A stretch of 14,104 nucleotides of DNA, from positions 2,960 to 17,063 of the forward strand of contig DGZL01000045.1 in NCBI GenBank assembly GCA_002398515.1, read 5' to 3'. Origin of the DNA: Firmicutes bacterium UBA4981 (GTDB taxonomy: Bacteria > Bacillota > SHA-98 > UBA4971). Shown one piece after another: positions 1 to 7,105 of this stretch. The stretch's first letter is position 1. Each line of letters opens with the position of its first letter. Below the pieces are notes generated by a model. It was not told the DNA's origin and made no database searches. It was given only the letters and a program-made list of their open reading frames with translations. The position numbers and the translations under genes were made by a program.

Positions 1-40
1 AAGGTTCGTCAGATGACTCTGAGAACACCGGCAGGTACTA

Positions 41-1402
41 TTAGATGCGCGTCAAGCGAGCTATGAAGAAGCCGTCAATTCCGTGTGTGTGAGGATAAGT
101 GTTCACGAAGGGTTTCCCTTGTTCCGGAAATTCCATTCTAAATCCGGCAGGAAGATAAGGTTGAGCATATTCCTCCGAAAACTCAGGGTGTTCTGAGAGG
201 AAATCAGATATTAATTCTGAGTTCTCTTCCGGCTCAATGCTGCAGGTACTGTATACCAGAACTCCGTCGGGTTTCACCAGACGGGCCGCAGATTCCAGGA
301 GCTCTCTCTGGAGCGCAACAAGGTCTTTTAGATCCTCGTTCGTCCTTTGCCACCTAAGATCTGCCCGTCGTCTAAGAACGCCTGTTCCTGAACATGGAGC
401 GTCCAGGAGGACTTTGTCAAACTTCATGGCCGAGATATTATCGGGCAACCGGCGGCTGTCACAAAGCATGGGTTTGACTGAGATAATTCCCAACCGTTGT
501 AAATTTTCACGAATCAAAGCCAGTCTGTGTTCGTGCACATCACATGCGATGATTTGGCCTCTATCTCCCATGAGTTGAGCTATGTGGGTGGTCTTACCGC
601 CAGGAGCTGCTGCTAAATCCATCACATATTCATTGGGTTTAGGTGAAAGCACATGACTCACTAACATGGACGCTATGTCTTGAGCAATAAACATACCGCT
701 TGAATATAACGCATGGCTGAACAAGCATCCGGTGTTTTGGAGCACAATCCCCTCATCAACCAAATGAGACGGAACTGCGCCAAAACCTTCATGATCCAGC
801 TTTAAAATAAGGGCATCTCTTGTGATCTTCAAAGTATTTGTCCTGATAGTCACCGAAGGCTCTTCGTTGTTAGCTTGGCAGAGTCTTGCCGTTTCCTCTC
901 GTCCGAAGCTCCGGATCCATCTGGACACTAACCATTCGGGGTGGGAATGCTTAAGTGAGATGTGTGAGACAGGATCTTCGGCAAAATCCGGAAACCGGAT
1001 TGCGTCGGGATTTCCAAGAACAGACCTGAGAACTGCGTTGACAAACCCTGCACTGCCAATATGGGCATACTTCTTTGTTAAGGCAACGCATTCGTACACT
1101 GCTGCATGTCTTGGAATCTGTTCCAGGTAGGCAACCTGATATACGCCAAGTCTGAGCGTGTTTCTTGTAACAGGATCCATTTTCCGGACAGGCCTTGTTG
1201 AGAAGGTCTCGATGATATGGTCAATAGTCTTTCTATGCTTTGTGACACCGAAAATCAGTTGTGTGCAAAACGCGCGATCTCGCATAGCGAGATCGACGTT
1301 GTCAAGGATACGGTCCCTTGCCTGCCGGGCATAAGCGTTTCTTTTATCGATTTCCACTAACGCCCGGAGCGCAGCTTCTCTCGCACTTTCCGGACCAGCC
1401 AT
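41..1402 (-). CDS. rsmB: 16S rRNA (cytosine-967-C5)-methyltransferase RsmB
   Basis: Transfers a methyl group from S-adenosylmethionine to C5 of a cytosine in 16S rRNA (C967 in E. coli numbering); cytoplasmic. The 453-residue product has the family layout: an N-terminal NusB-like RNA-binding domain (about residues 1-140), a linker, and a Rossmann methyltransferase domain. Visible motifs are the SAM-binding loop AAAPGGKT (264-271), DAPCSGTG with Cys337, and YSTCSIEPEEN with Cys387; these are the two cysteines of RNA m5C methyltransferases. I chose the ATG at 1402 because GGGAGG (1410-1415) lies 7 nt upstream. A TTG at 1417 would add five residues but overlaps this ribosome binding site. It is the last gene of the priA-def-fmt cluster inside the window, 27 bp after the zinc peptidase. 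No terminator is seen in the 40 bp after its stop, so transcription may continue beyond the left edge. Confidence 0.95.
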   Translation of the reverse strand: MAGPESAREAALRALVEIDKRNAYARQARDRILDNVDLAMRDRAFCTQLIFGVTKHRKTIDHIIETFSTRPVRKMDPVTRNTLRLGVYQVAYLEQIPRHAAVYECVALTKKYAHIGSAGFVNAVLRSVLGNPDAIRFPDFAEDPVSHISLKHSHPEWLVSRWIRSFGREETARLCQANNEEPSVTIRTNTLKITRDALILKLDHEGFGAVPSHLVDEGIVLQNTGCLFSHALYSSGMFIAQDIASMLVSHVLSPKPNEYVMDLAAAPGGKTTHIAQLMGDRGQIIACDVHEHRLALIRENLQRLGIISVKPMLCDSRRLPDNISAMKFDKVLLDAPCSGTGVLRRRADLRWQRTNEDLKDLVALQRELLESAARLVKPDGVLVYSTCSIEPEENSELISDFLSEHPEFSEEYAQPYLPAGFRMEFPEQGKPFVNTYPHTHGIDGFFIARLTRI

Positions 1403-1429
1403 CAAGATGCCTCCCAAGCTTAATCCGCT

Positions 1430-2122
1430 CTAGTCTCGCCTGCTTCCCCGTAGTATCAGCAATCTGAGTAGTTGCGTGAGCGCTACGGCAGTTGCTGCCA
1501 GGTACGTCATACCTGCTGCAGTTAAGACTTCTTTAGTGTGAGGAAGCTCATCACGGGTAATATATCCGCCTTGCGCAAGTAACGCCAAAGCCCGTCTACT
1601 GGCGTCATACTCAACCGGAAGTGTCACAATGGAAAACGTTACCGCTGCTATGAAAAGCCATATCCCCACTGTCATTAGCCAGCTCAATCCGGATTCAGCG
1701 AAAATCAACCCTATCAAGAACAGCGGGAAAGCGAGTCTGGAACCAAAAGATGCCACAGGCACGAGACTGGATCTTATTGCAAGCGGTATATAGTCTTCAT
1801 CGTGCTGAATGGCATGGCCGGCCTCATGGGCTGCCACTCCGAGAGCAGCCAATGAATCGCTTGCATATACTTGTGGTGATAACCTGAGGATTTTCACGCG
1901 TGGGTCGTAGTGATCCTGAAGCGTGCCGGAGATCTGTTGGACTTGCACATGGCCAAGTCCACTTCTCGCAAGTATGTCTCGGGCTGCTTCGGCGCCTGTA
2001 ACTCCACTCTGTGCCCGTATTCTTGAGTATGAGTTAAATGCTCTTTGCACCCGCGCTTGCGCCCACATGGCGAATAGCAGCGCAGGCAGTATTAGAAAAT
2101 ACGTCGGGTCATAGAAAAACAT
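1430..2122 (-). CDS. YugP-type membrane zinc metallopeptidase
   Basis: Predicted membrane-bound zinc-dependent protease of the YugP / Zn_peptidase_2 family, 230 residues. Evidence is the HEAGH zinc-binding motif at residues 99-103 (His99 and His103 as ligands, Glu100 as catalytic base) and a conserved acidic VEYDAS segment (Glu171) that could give the third ligand. Hydrophobic stretches near the N-terminus (about 5-22), at 127-145, 148-168 and near the C-terminus (about 205-224) indicate an integral membrane protein. The ATG at 2122 has an excellent AAAGGAGGG 8 nt upstream. It lies 52 bp after fmt and 27 bp before rsmB; the position between fmt and rsmB is one I recall from other Clostridia. 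Its substrate is not known and cannot be inferred from this context. Confidence 0.88.
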   Translation of the reverse strand: MFFYDPTYFLILPALLFAMWAQARVQRAFNSYSRIRAQSGVTGAEAARDILARSGLGHVQVQQISGTLQDHYDPRVKILRLSPQVYASDSLAALGVAAHEAGHAIQHDEDYIPLAIRSSLVPVASFGSRLAFPLFLIGLIFAESGLSWLMTVGIWLFIAAVTFSIVTLPVEYDASRRALALLAQGGYITRDELPHTKEVLTAAGMTYLAATAVALTQLLRLLILRGSRRD

Positions 2123-2174
2123 CGGGAAATCCCTCCTTTGTGTGTCACAATATCCAATAAGCCTAAATCGCGCC

Positions 2175-3125
2175 CTACTTACCTAAAACGTCACCTACTT
2201 GTACAGGGTTCCCACATAGATAATCCCCTATCGTCAGACGCTTACTCCCTTCACACTGCACTTCCTGAATAGAGTAAAACCCTTCACCTGTTGCTACAAG
2301 AAGGCTTTCAGGACTCGAACCGCATATCTCGCCTGGCGGGATTGGGCGGTCGGAAAGACTTCCGTTTCCATCCTGCGTAACTTTGCCTCGGAATATCTTG
2401 AATCTCTTCCCTTGAAGATAAGTAAATGCGCCTGGGCGCGGATTCCCCGCTCTAACCAGGTTACAAATATCGCGGGCAGATTTTCGCCAGTCTATTAGAA
2501 ATTCGTCATGTCCCAGCTTAGGGGCATATGTAGCCAAGCTTTCGTCCTGCGAGATCCTTGGGGCAGCGCCTGACTGGACAAGTTGCAGGGTCTTGACGAG
2601 CAAGTCGGCACCGCAGGTTGACAGTTCCCGACTCAATTCCCCACCTGTCATATCTTCCGGGATTTCCACTTTCTCCTGTAAAATAATGTCCCCTGTATCC
2701 CAGCCTTCTGCCATATACATTGTCGTGACTCCTGTGATTTCTTCTCCGGCCATAATTGCGCGTTCAATAGGGGCAGCTCCCCGATACTTAGGTAGCAAAG
2801 ATGCATGAACATTGATACATCCTTTAGGAGGAATGTTCAAGATCTCCTTTGGAATCAGAAGACCATAGGCGACGACTACGATCACGTCAGGCTTTATTTC
2901 TCCCAGCATGTCGACGATTTCCTGTCCCTTTAGGGTGCTCGGCGTATAGACCGGGATCTTGCGCTCTTGTGCCAATACCTTCACAGGAGTGGAAAGATAG
3001 CGTCTACCTCTTGATCTCGGACGGTCCGGTTGAGTAAAAACACAAGCCACGTGATGCTGTGAAGATGAGAGAGCTTCCAGATGAGGCACGGCAAATTCCG
3101 GACTTCCCATGAAGATCGTCTTCAT
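2175..3125 (-). CDS. fmt: Methionyl-tRNA formyltransferase
   Basis: Formylates the amino group of Met-tRNA(fMet) using 10-formyltetrahydrofolate, making the initiator tRNA for bacterial translation. The 316-residue length is normal. The N-terminal formyltransferase domain begins with the typical IFMGSPEFAVP; the catalytic triad is visible as Asn105 and His107 in INVHASLLPKYRGAAP and Asp143 in EGWDTGDI. Residues from about 205 form the C-terminal tRNA-binding (OB-like) domain. The ATG at 3125 overlaps the def stop codon by 4 nt (ATGA), implying translational coupling between the enzyme that adds the formyl group and the one that removes it. This def-fmt pairing is widespread in bacteria. Confidence 0.97.
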   Translation of the reverse strand: MKTIFMGSPEFAVPHLEALSSSQHHVACVFTQPDRPRSRGRRYLSTPVKVLAQERKIPVYTPSTLKGQEIVDMLGEIKPDVIVVVAYGLLIPKEILNIPPKGCINVHASLLPKYRGAAPIERAIMAGEEITGVTTMYMAEGWDTGDIILQEKVEIPEDMTGGELSRELSTCGADLLVKTLQLVQSGAAPRISQDESLATYAPKLGHDEFLIDWRKSARDICNLVRAGNPRPGAFTYLQGKRFKIFRGKVTQDGNGSLSDRPIPPGEICGSSPESLLVATGEGFYSIQEVQCEGSKRLTIGDYLCGNPVQVGDVLGK

Positions 3126-3595
3126 GCTTCGTCCTCTGCCTGTTCTTCTTTGATATTCCTGGCTTTGTCAATGAAAAGTATGCCGTCCAGATGATCTATT
3201 TCATGCTGCAAAGCTCTTGCAAGAAGCCCTTCCGCTTCGAGTCTCTCACGGTTTGCGCCGTTTTCCGTCATCCCCTCGACGACTATCTTTTCCCACCTTG
3301 TCACTTCTCCGGTCAGCCCGGGCACTGACAGACAACCTTCCCTGAGGACAGCTTCCTCGCCGTCATGTAGCACTATGCGGGGATTAAACAGTGTTATGGG
3401 GCCTTCTCCTACGTCAATGACAACAATCTGTACCGGAATCCCCACTTGATTAGCTGCAAGTCCTATCCCATCAGCAGCGTACATAGTATCTAACATATTC
3501 TTGGCAAGGGCCAGCATCTCTTTAGTGATTTTTTTTACAGGTAGCGCCCGCATTCTTAGTACGGGATCGCCGTGTTTTCTAACTTCCAGGATCAA
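3122..3595 (-). CDS. def: Peptide deformylase
   Basis: Metal-dependent hydrolase that removes the N-formyl group from nascent proteins. All three family motifs are present: GIGLAANQ (residues 43-50), EGCLS (86-90) and HEIDH (131-135). Metal ligands are Cys88, His131 and His135, with Glu132 as catalytic residue. I chose a TTG start at 3595 because GGGAGG lies 7 nt upstream, giving 157 residues that start MILEVRKHGDPVLR, the usual N-terminus. An upstream in-frame TTG at 3622 would overlap the priA stop and add nine residues that contain the ribosome binding site itself. The gene starts 23 bp after priA and its TGA overlaps the fmt ATG. Confidence 0.96.
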   Translation of the reverse strand: MILEVRKHGDPVLRMRALPVKKITKEMLALAKNMLDTMYAADGIGLAANQVGIPVQIVVIDVGEGPITLFNPRIVLHDGEEAVLREGCLSVPGLTGEVTRWEKIVVEGMTENGANRERLEAEGLLARALQHEIDHLDGILFIDKARNIKEEQAEDEA

Positions 3596-3618
3596 CGTGC
3601 CGCCTCCCTTATCAAATA

Positions 3619-5862
3619 TCAAAGCATACTCTCAGGGTCAACATCTACTTGCACCATTATATCATAAGACGGCAGAGGACAGGCGTTTTGCATCTCTTCA
3701 ATGAGCTTGTTATGATCATTCGGTCCTATCTCAGGATCGACCTTCAATAGTATTTGCCATCTATGCATCCCTTTTACTCTTGCCAGAGCACAGGGTGCCG
3801 GGCCTAGGATTCTCGTTTTCTTCCACTGTTTTGCTGACTTAATCTGTGCCCGGAATGCCCGCACAAGGCAAAGGGAGTGCCTTTCTACGGCAGGAAGGCT
3901 CTTGCCACTGACAACAACCAGTATAAGGCGGGAAAAAGGCGGATATTGACCTTCGTTACGACAAGAGATTTCTTCATTGTAGAAGCCTCTGTAGTCATGG
4001 GCTTGACTGAGCTCAATTGCGTAATGCTCCGGTGAGTATGTTTGCACTATGACATGGCCGCCCTTGTCTCCTCTGCCTGCCCTGCCTGCGACCTGGGTAA
4101 GTAGCTGGAATGTACGCTCCCCTGCCTTGTAGTCCGGGAGATTGAGACACGTGTCAGCGCTTACTACACCAACCAAAGTTACATTTGGAAAATCAAGTCC
4201 TTTCGCTACCATCTGAGTGCCGATGAGGATGTCATGCTCTCCTTTTTGAAATTTGCTGACTATTGTTTCATGAGCCCCTTTCCGCCTCGTCGTATCTGTG
4301 TCCATCCGGATAGTACGAGCGCGAGGGAATACTCGTTTGACTTCTCCTTCGATTTTCTGAGTGCCTGCTCCGAAGTACTTGATATAGCGCCCTCCGCAGT
4401 TGGGACAGACTGAAGGAACAGGTTCCTCGTAATCACAGTAGTGACATCTTATATTACTGCCTGCTGCATGGTATGTAAGAGCCACGTCACATTCAGGGCA
4501 CCTCATGGAATAGCCGCATTCCCTGCACAATACGAATGTAGAGTATCCACGTCTATTGAGGAACAAAATCATTTGCTCGCCTCTTTCCAACCTATCGGAT
4601 ATCGCCTGAGAGAGGGAGCGCGAAAACATGCTTCTATTCCCTTCCGCCAGTTCCTCTCGCATGTCCACCACTTCAACAGTGGGCATTCCCCACATCTCAA
4701 CTCTATGAGGGAGCTCGAGAAGATTGTACTCTCCATGCAAGGCCTTGTAGTATGATTCCACTGAAGGGGTTGCAGAGCCCAGAACGCACACTGCCTTGGA
4801 TATCCTAGCCCTTTCACATGCTACATCACGTGCGTGGTATCTGGGAGACTCTTCTTGCTTGTAAGAATTCTCATGTTCTTCATCAACGACAATGAGGCCT
4901 AAATCCTGAACAGGCGCAAAAACCGCAGAACGCGCGCCTACTACTATTTTTGCGTCGCCTCGTTCCGCCCTCCGCCATTCGTCATAGCGTTCCCCTTGAG
5001 ATAATCTGCTGTGGAGAACAGCCACAGCTTGTCCGAATCTTTCGGAAAAACCCCGAGTCATCTGAGGGGTAAGGGATATCTCGGGCACAAGGACAATTGC
5101 TGACTTTCCCTTGGCGAAAACAGCTTCAATGGCGCGCATATATACTTCTGTCTTTCCGCTTGCAGTTACGCCGTGCAGCAAGAAAGGCTTAGGCGACTCC
5201 TGATCCAAACTGCGGATAATAGTTGTGACTGCTTTGTCTTGCGCAGGAGTCAATACAGGCACGGATTTTCCTGTCTTTGACGTTCTTTTTATGGGACTTC
5301 GCAGGACTTCTTTTTGCGTCTCACTCAGGATCCCCTTTTGAATAAGCGCACGAACCGCCCCCGGGGTGGAGCCGGGCGCATTATTAAGACGCCTCCTCAG
5401 CATTATCGGGCCTTTCTCAAGGATTATCCGTAAGGCCCCGGCTTGGCGAGGGGCTTTTCTTTCCATGGATGCTATCAGGATCTCAGCTTCCTCCTTTGGT
5501 ATCACGAGCTCCACCATTGACTCAGTCTTTGCCCGCGCTTTTCCTCTTCGCACCGAAGAAGGGAACATTTGGGCAATGGCCTCCCCCAAGGAGCATGTAT
5601 AGTACCGGTTCATCCATGCTGCAAGAGCCATCATCTGTTCTGAGAGTGCAGCATCCCCGCGAATCGCACGGATGTCTTTAACATGGGCGACATCAGGAGT
5701 CGGAGTGAAGCCTACCACATATCCGGTGAGCTCTCTCGTTCCGAAAGGGACCAAGACCGCACTGCCAACTTTGACTTGGCATTCCAGTTCGGCAGGAATG
5801 GCATAATGAAATAGGCCCTTTGCGCTTTCCGAAGGGATGTCCACTACGACTTCAGCGTACAA
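3619..5862 (-). CDS. priA: Primosomal protein N' (replication restart helicase PriA)
   Basis: Superfamily 2 3'-5' DNA helicase that recognises stalled forks and D-loops and reloads the replicative helicase. In the 747-residue product, an N-terminal fork-binding domain beginning YAEVVVDIP is followed by Walker A GVTASGKT (231-238), a DEEH Walker B box (327-330), and a zinc-binding insertion with eight cysteines in four pairs (446/449, 455/458, 473/476, 486/489). After this come helicase motifs such as TQMVAKGLDFPNV and QVAGRAGRG, and a C-terminal domain. I chose the TTG at 5862 because GGGGAGG is placed 7 nt before it and the protein then begins at the usual conserved segment. The upstream in-frame ATG at 5988 would give 789 residues, but it has no ribosome binding site and its extra 42 residues look unlike PriA. 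The stop lies 23 bp before def. Confidence 0.95.
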   Translation of the reverse strand: MYAEVVVDIPSESAKGLFHYAIPAELECQVKVGSAVLVPFGTRELTGYVVGFTPTPDVAHVKDIRAIRGDAALSEQMMALAAWMNRYYTCSLGEAIAQMFPSSVRRGKARAKTESMVELVIPKEEAEILIASMERKAPRQAGALRIILEKGPIMLRRRLNNAPGSTPGAVRALIQKGILSETQKEVLRSPIKRTSKTGKSVPVLTPAQDKAVTTIIRSLDQESPKPFLLHGVTASGKTEVYMRAIEAVFAKGKSAIVLVPEISLTPQMTRGFSERFGQAVAVLHSRLSQGERYDEWRRAERGDAKIVVGARSAVFAPVQDLGLIVVDEEHENSYKQEESPRYHARDVACERARISKAVCVLGSATPSVESYYKALHGEYNLLELPHRVEMWGMPTVEVVDMREELAEGNRSMFSRSLSQAISDRLERGEQMILFLNRRGYSTFVLCRECGYSMRCPECDVALTYHAAGSNIRCHYCDYEEPVPSVCPNCGGRYIKYFGAGTQKIEGEVKRVFPRARTIRMDTDTTRRKGAHETIVSKFQKGEHDILIGTQMVAKGLDFPNVTLVGVVSADTCLNLPDYKAGERTFQLLTQVAGRAGRGDKGGHVIVQTYSPEHYAIELSQAHDYRGFYNEEISCRNEGQYPPFSRLILVVVSGKSLPAVERHSLCLVRAFRAQIKSAKQWKKTRILGPAPCALARVKGMHRWQILLKVDPEIGPNDHNKLIEEMQNACPLPSYDIMVQVDVDPESML

Positions 5863-6021
5863 ATCGTATCCTCCCCGTTTCGTTCCTAATCCGAATTCTT
5901 GCTCTCTCCCTAATCCGCTTTTCAGGGAAAGGAGATTACGTCCTCTATAGGTAACTTTATCCCTTCCATGGAGGAACTTGCAAGCCATTTGAGTTCTTTG
6001 TTCGGTTCTTTGGACTCAGAT

Positions 6022-6558
6022 CTATTCTGCAGGGTCGCGAAGGTCGCAGTCTTCGCGATTGAGCAATCCGCGGCACGCTAGTTTTCGTAGGACTATTCTT
6101 TCCAGTCTCCTGAGGAATCTTGTAGTAATGAACTCAGTAGTTGACATAGGTTGTACAAGAATAGTATATAGCCCGGCGCGGTTTCCTCCGAGGATGTCAG
6201 TGAATATCTGATCACCTATTATTGTAGTCTCTCGTGGTGATGTGCCGAGGACACAAAGGGCGGATCTAAATGCGGAACCAAAAGGCTTGAAGCCTTTTGC
6301 TGACGGAATATTCAGCATGTGTGAAATATCGTCTATTCGGGCTTTGCGGTTATTCGAGAGCAAACACACGCGAAAACCGTATGCTTTGGCGTCTTCCAGC
6401 CATTTGAGAGTTGTCGGAGATACTTCTTTACTTCCCCACATTGTTACGGTGTTATCAATGTCGAACACAATTCCCAGAACGCCGATATCTCTAAGGTGGG
6501 AAAGATCGATACAGTGAAGAGATTCTACATAGAGGTTCGGACAGAGCTTAGATAGCAA
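6022..6558 (-). CDS. yqeG: YqeG family HAD IIIA-type phosphatase
   Basis: HAD-superfamily phosphatase of the YqeG group, 178 residues; physiological substrate uncertain. The nucleophile motif DIDNT (Asp33, Asp35), the motif II serine in LLSNN (Ser68), lysines around AKGFKP (88-91), and the acidic motif GDQIFTDILGG (Asp116, Asp121) are all present, so it should be active. I chose the TTG at 6558 because AGGAGG lies 7 nt upstream and the N-terminus MLSKLCPNLY resembles YqeG proteins. A GTG at 6582 would add eight residues and reads through this ribosome binding site. It is the first gene of the minus-strand housekeeping cluster, directly behind a promoter candidate. YqeG next to priA is not the arrangement I know from Bacillus, where it precedes yqeH and aroE. 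Confidence 0.9.
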   Translation of the reverse strand: MLSKLCPNLYVESLHCIDLSHLRDIGVLGIVFDIDNTVTMWGSKEVSPTTLKWLEDAKAYGFRVCLLSNNRKARIDDISHMLNIPSAKGFKPFGSAFRSALCVLGTSPRETTIIGDQIFTDILGGNRAGLYTILVQPMSTTEFITTRFLRRLERIVLRKLACRGLLNREDCDLRDPAE

Positions 6559-6575
6559 AATCGCGCCTCCTGAAT

Positions 6576-6599
6576 GTGTCACAGGTCTAAGTGTGACAC
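6576..6599. repeat. Perfect 7-bp dyad in the yqeG leader (operator or stem-loop)
   Basis: GTGTCAC (6576-6582) and GTGACAC (6593-6599) form a perfect inverted repeat around a 10-nt spacer. It sits between the predicted transcription start (near 6610) and the yqeG ribosome binding site. It could be a repressor operator or, in RNA, a short hairpin immediately 5' of the AGGAGG. The stem is too short and lacks a following T-run, so a terminator is unlikely. Confidence 0.4.
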
Positions 6600-6616
6600 T
6601 GATACATAGTGCAGGT

Positions 6617-6646
6617 ATTGTATCATATTATTACCTCCTTTGTAAA
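6617..6646 (-). promoter_or_regulatory. Candidate sigma-A promoter of the yqeG-priA-def-fmt cluster
   Basis: On the minus strand, TTTACA (6646-6641) and TACAAT (6622-6617) each match five of six bases of the -35 and -10 consensus, with an 18-bp spacer. The -10 box is preceded by TG one base upstream, giving an extended -10 (TGATACAAT). Transcription would start near 6610, about 50 nt before the yqeG start. The spacer also contains AAAGGAGG followed by an ATG, which may be coincidental. Prediction from sequence only. Confidence 0.5.
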
Positions 6647-6917
6647 AAGCAGTCGGCCGTCATGAGCAGTCGTGGTGTTCCCGGCGTTTCTAAAGAAGGA
6701 TTTTCAGGTCGATGTAAGGAAATCAGATTGCTGCCAGGCTGTGTGGGATACATTAGAAATTGACACACACTGCAAGAAAAGCAGGTTTCTTCAATGACGA
6801 CCGGAACTCCTTCTCGAGGTTAGGTTTGTTTGCTTCAATGAGCATACATACGCCGCCTGTCAGCACGCTTTGAACGGATATTTCACGAAGGCCCGGGAAC
6901 CTCATAATCCTTTATCA

Positions 6918-6945
6918 CTACTACTCTGGCGCCGGCAAGTAGTAG
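6918..6945. repeat. Perfect 8-bp dyad upstream of the ABC operon (operator or leader hairpin)
   Basis: CTACTACT (6918-6925) and AGTAGTAG (6938-6945) are perfectly inverted around a 12-nt GC-rich spacer that contains GGCGCC. Arm centres are 20 bp apart, about two helical turns, which suits a dimeric DNA-binding protein. It lies about 160 bp before the binding-protein start and just downstream of a weak -10-like CATAAT. As RNA it would be a hairpin early in the leader. Regulation of the importer by this element is inference. Confidence 0.4.
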
Positions 6946-7105
6946 CAGGACTTTATGATCAAAATGGCGAAATTTGCTATGTATCAACTTTTCACAAAAG
7001 CAGCAATAGTGGTGAGCTTTCTCGCAAATCCTGCCGGGGAGGTGGCTTGCGCAGTGATAACTTGGGTTGGCTGCCCGATACAAATGCTAAAGGAGGAGTT
7101 TCTTC

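Larger units (their letters stand above)
6583..7105. other. 523-bp divergent intergenic region without a convincing gene
   Basis: This stretch separates the leftward yqeG cluster from the rightward ABC operon. I see the yqeG promoter near its left end, the dyad at 6918-6945, and the AAAGGAGGAG ribosome binding site of the binding-protein gene at its right end. Short open frames exist on both strands, for example 6753-6905 on minus (50 codons) and one starting at 6955 on plus that runs into the binding-protein gene, but none has a good ribosome binding site or a recognisable product. No tRNA, CRISPR, insertion sequence or recognisable riboswitch is evident. The plus-strand promoter is not clear; CATAAT at 6903-6908 with TTCACG at 6882-6887 (15-bp spacer) is a weak candidate. 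Confidence 0.6.

Noticed and set aside
1..40. Start of a further gene (such as rlmN) after rsmB at the left edge.
   Set aside because: No ATG, GTG or TTG with a ribosome binding site is seen on the minus strand in these 40 bases, so nothing can be called.
5863..5988. N-terminal extension of PriA from an ATG at 5988.
   Set aside because: There is no ribosome binding site before this ATG, the 42 extra residues do not look like PriA, and a GGGGAGG-N7-TTG start sits exactly at the conserved N-terminus.
6760..6765. A perfect TTGACA -35 box on the plus strand in the divergent region.
   Set aside because: No -10-like hexamer occurs 15-19 bp downstream.
6775..6792. Small inverted repeat AAGAAA / TTTCTT around AGCAGG in the intergenic region.
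   Set aside because: Six A/T-rich pairs are weak and easily expected by chance. There is no T-run and no gene end nearby.
6753..6905. A 50-codon minus-strand frame (start ATG at 6905, stop TAA at 6753) in the intergenic region.
   Set aside because: The only purine-rich site (AAAGGA) is 2 nt from the ATG, too close to work, and the predicted peptide is not recognisable. It may be chance or a decayed fragment.
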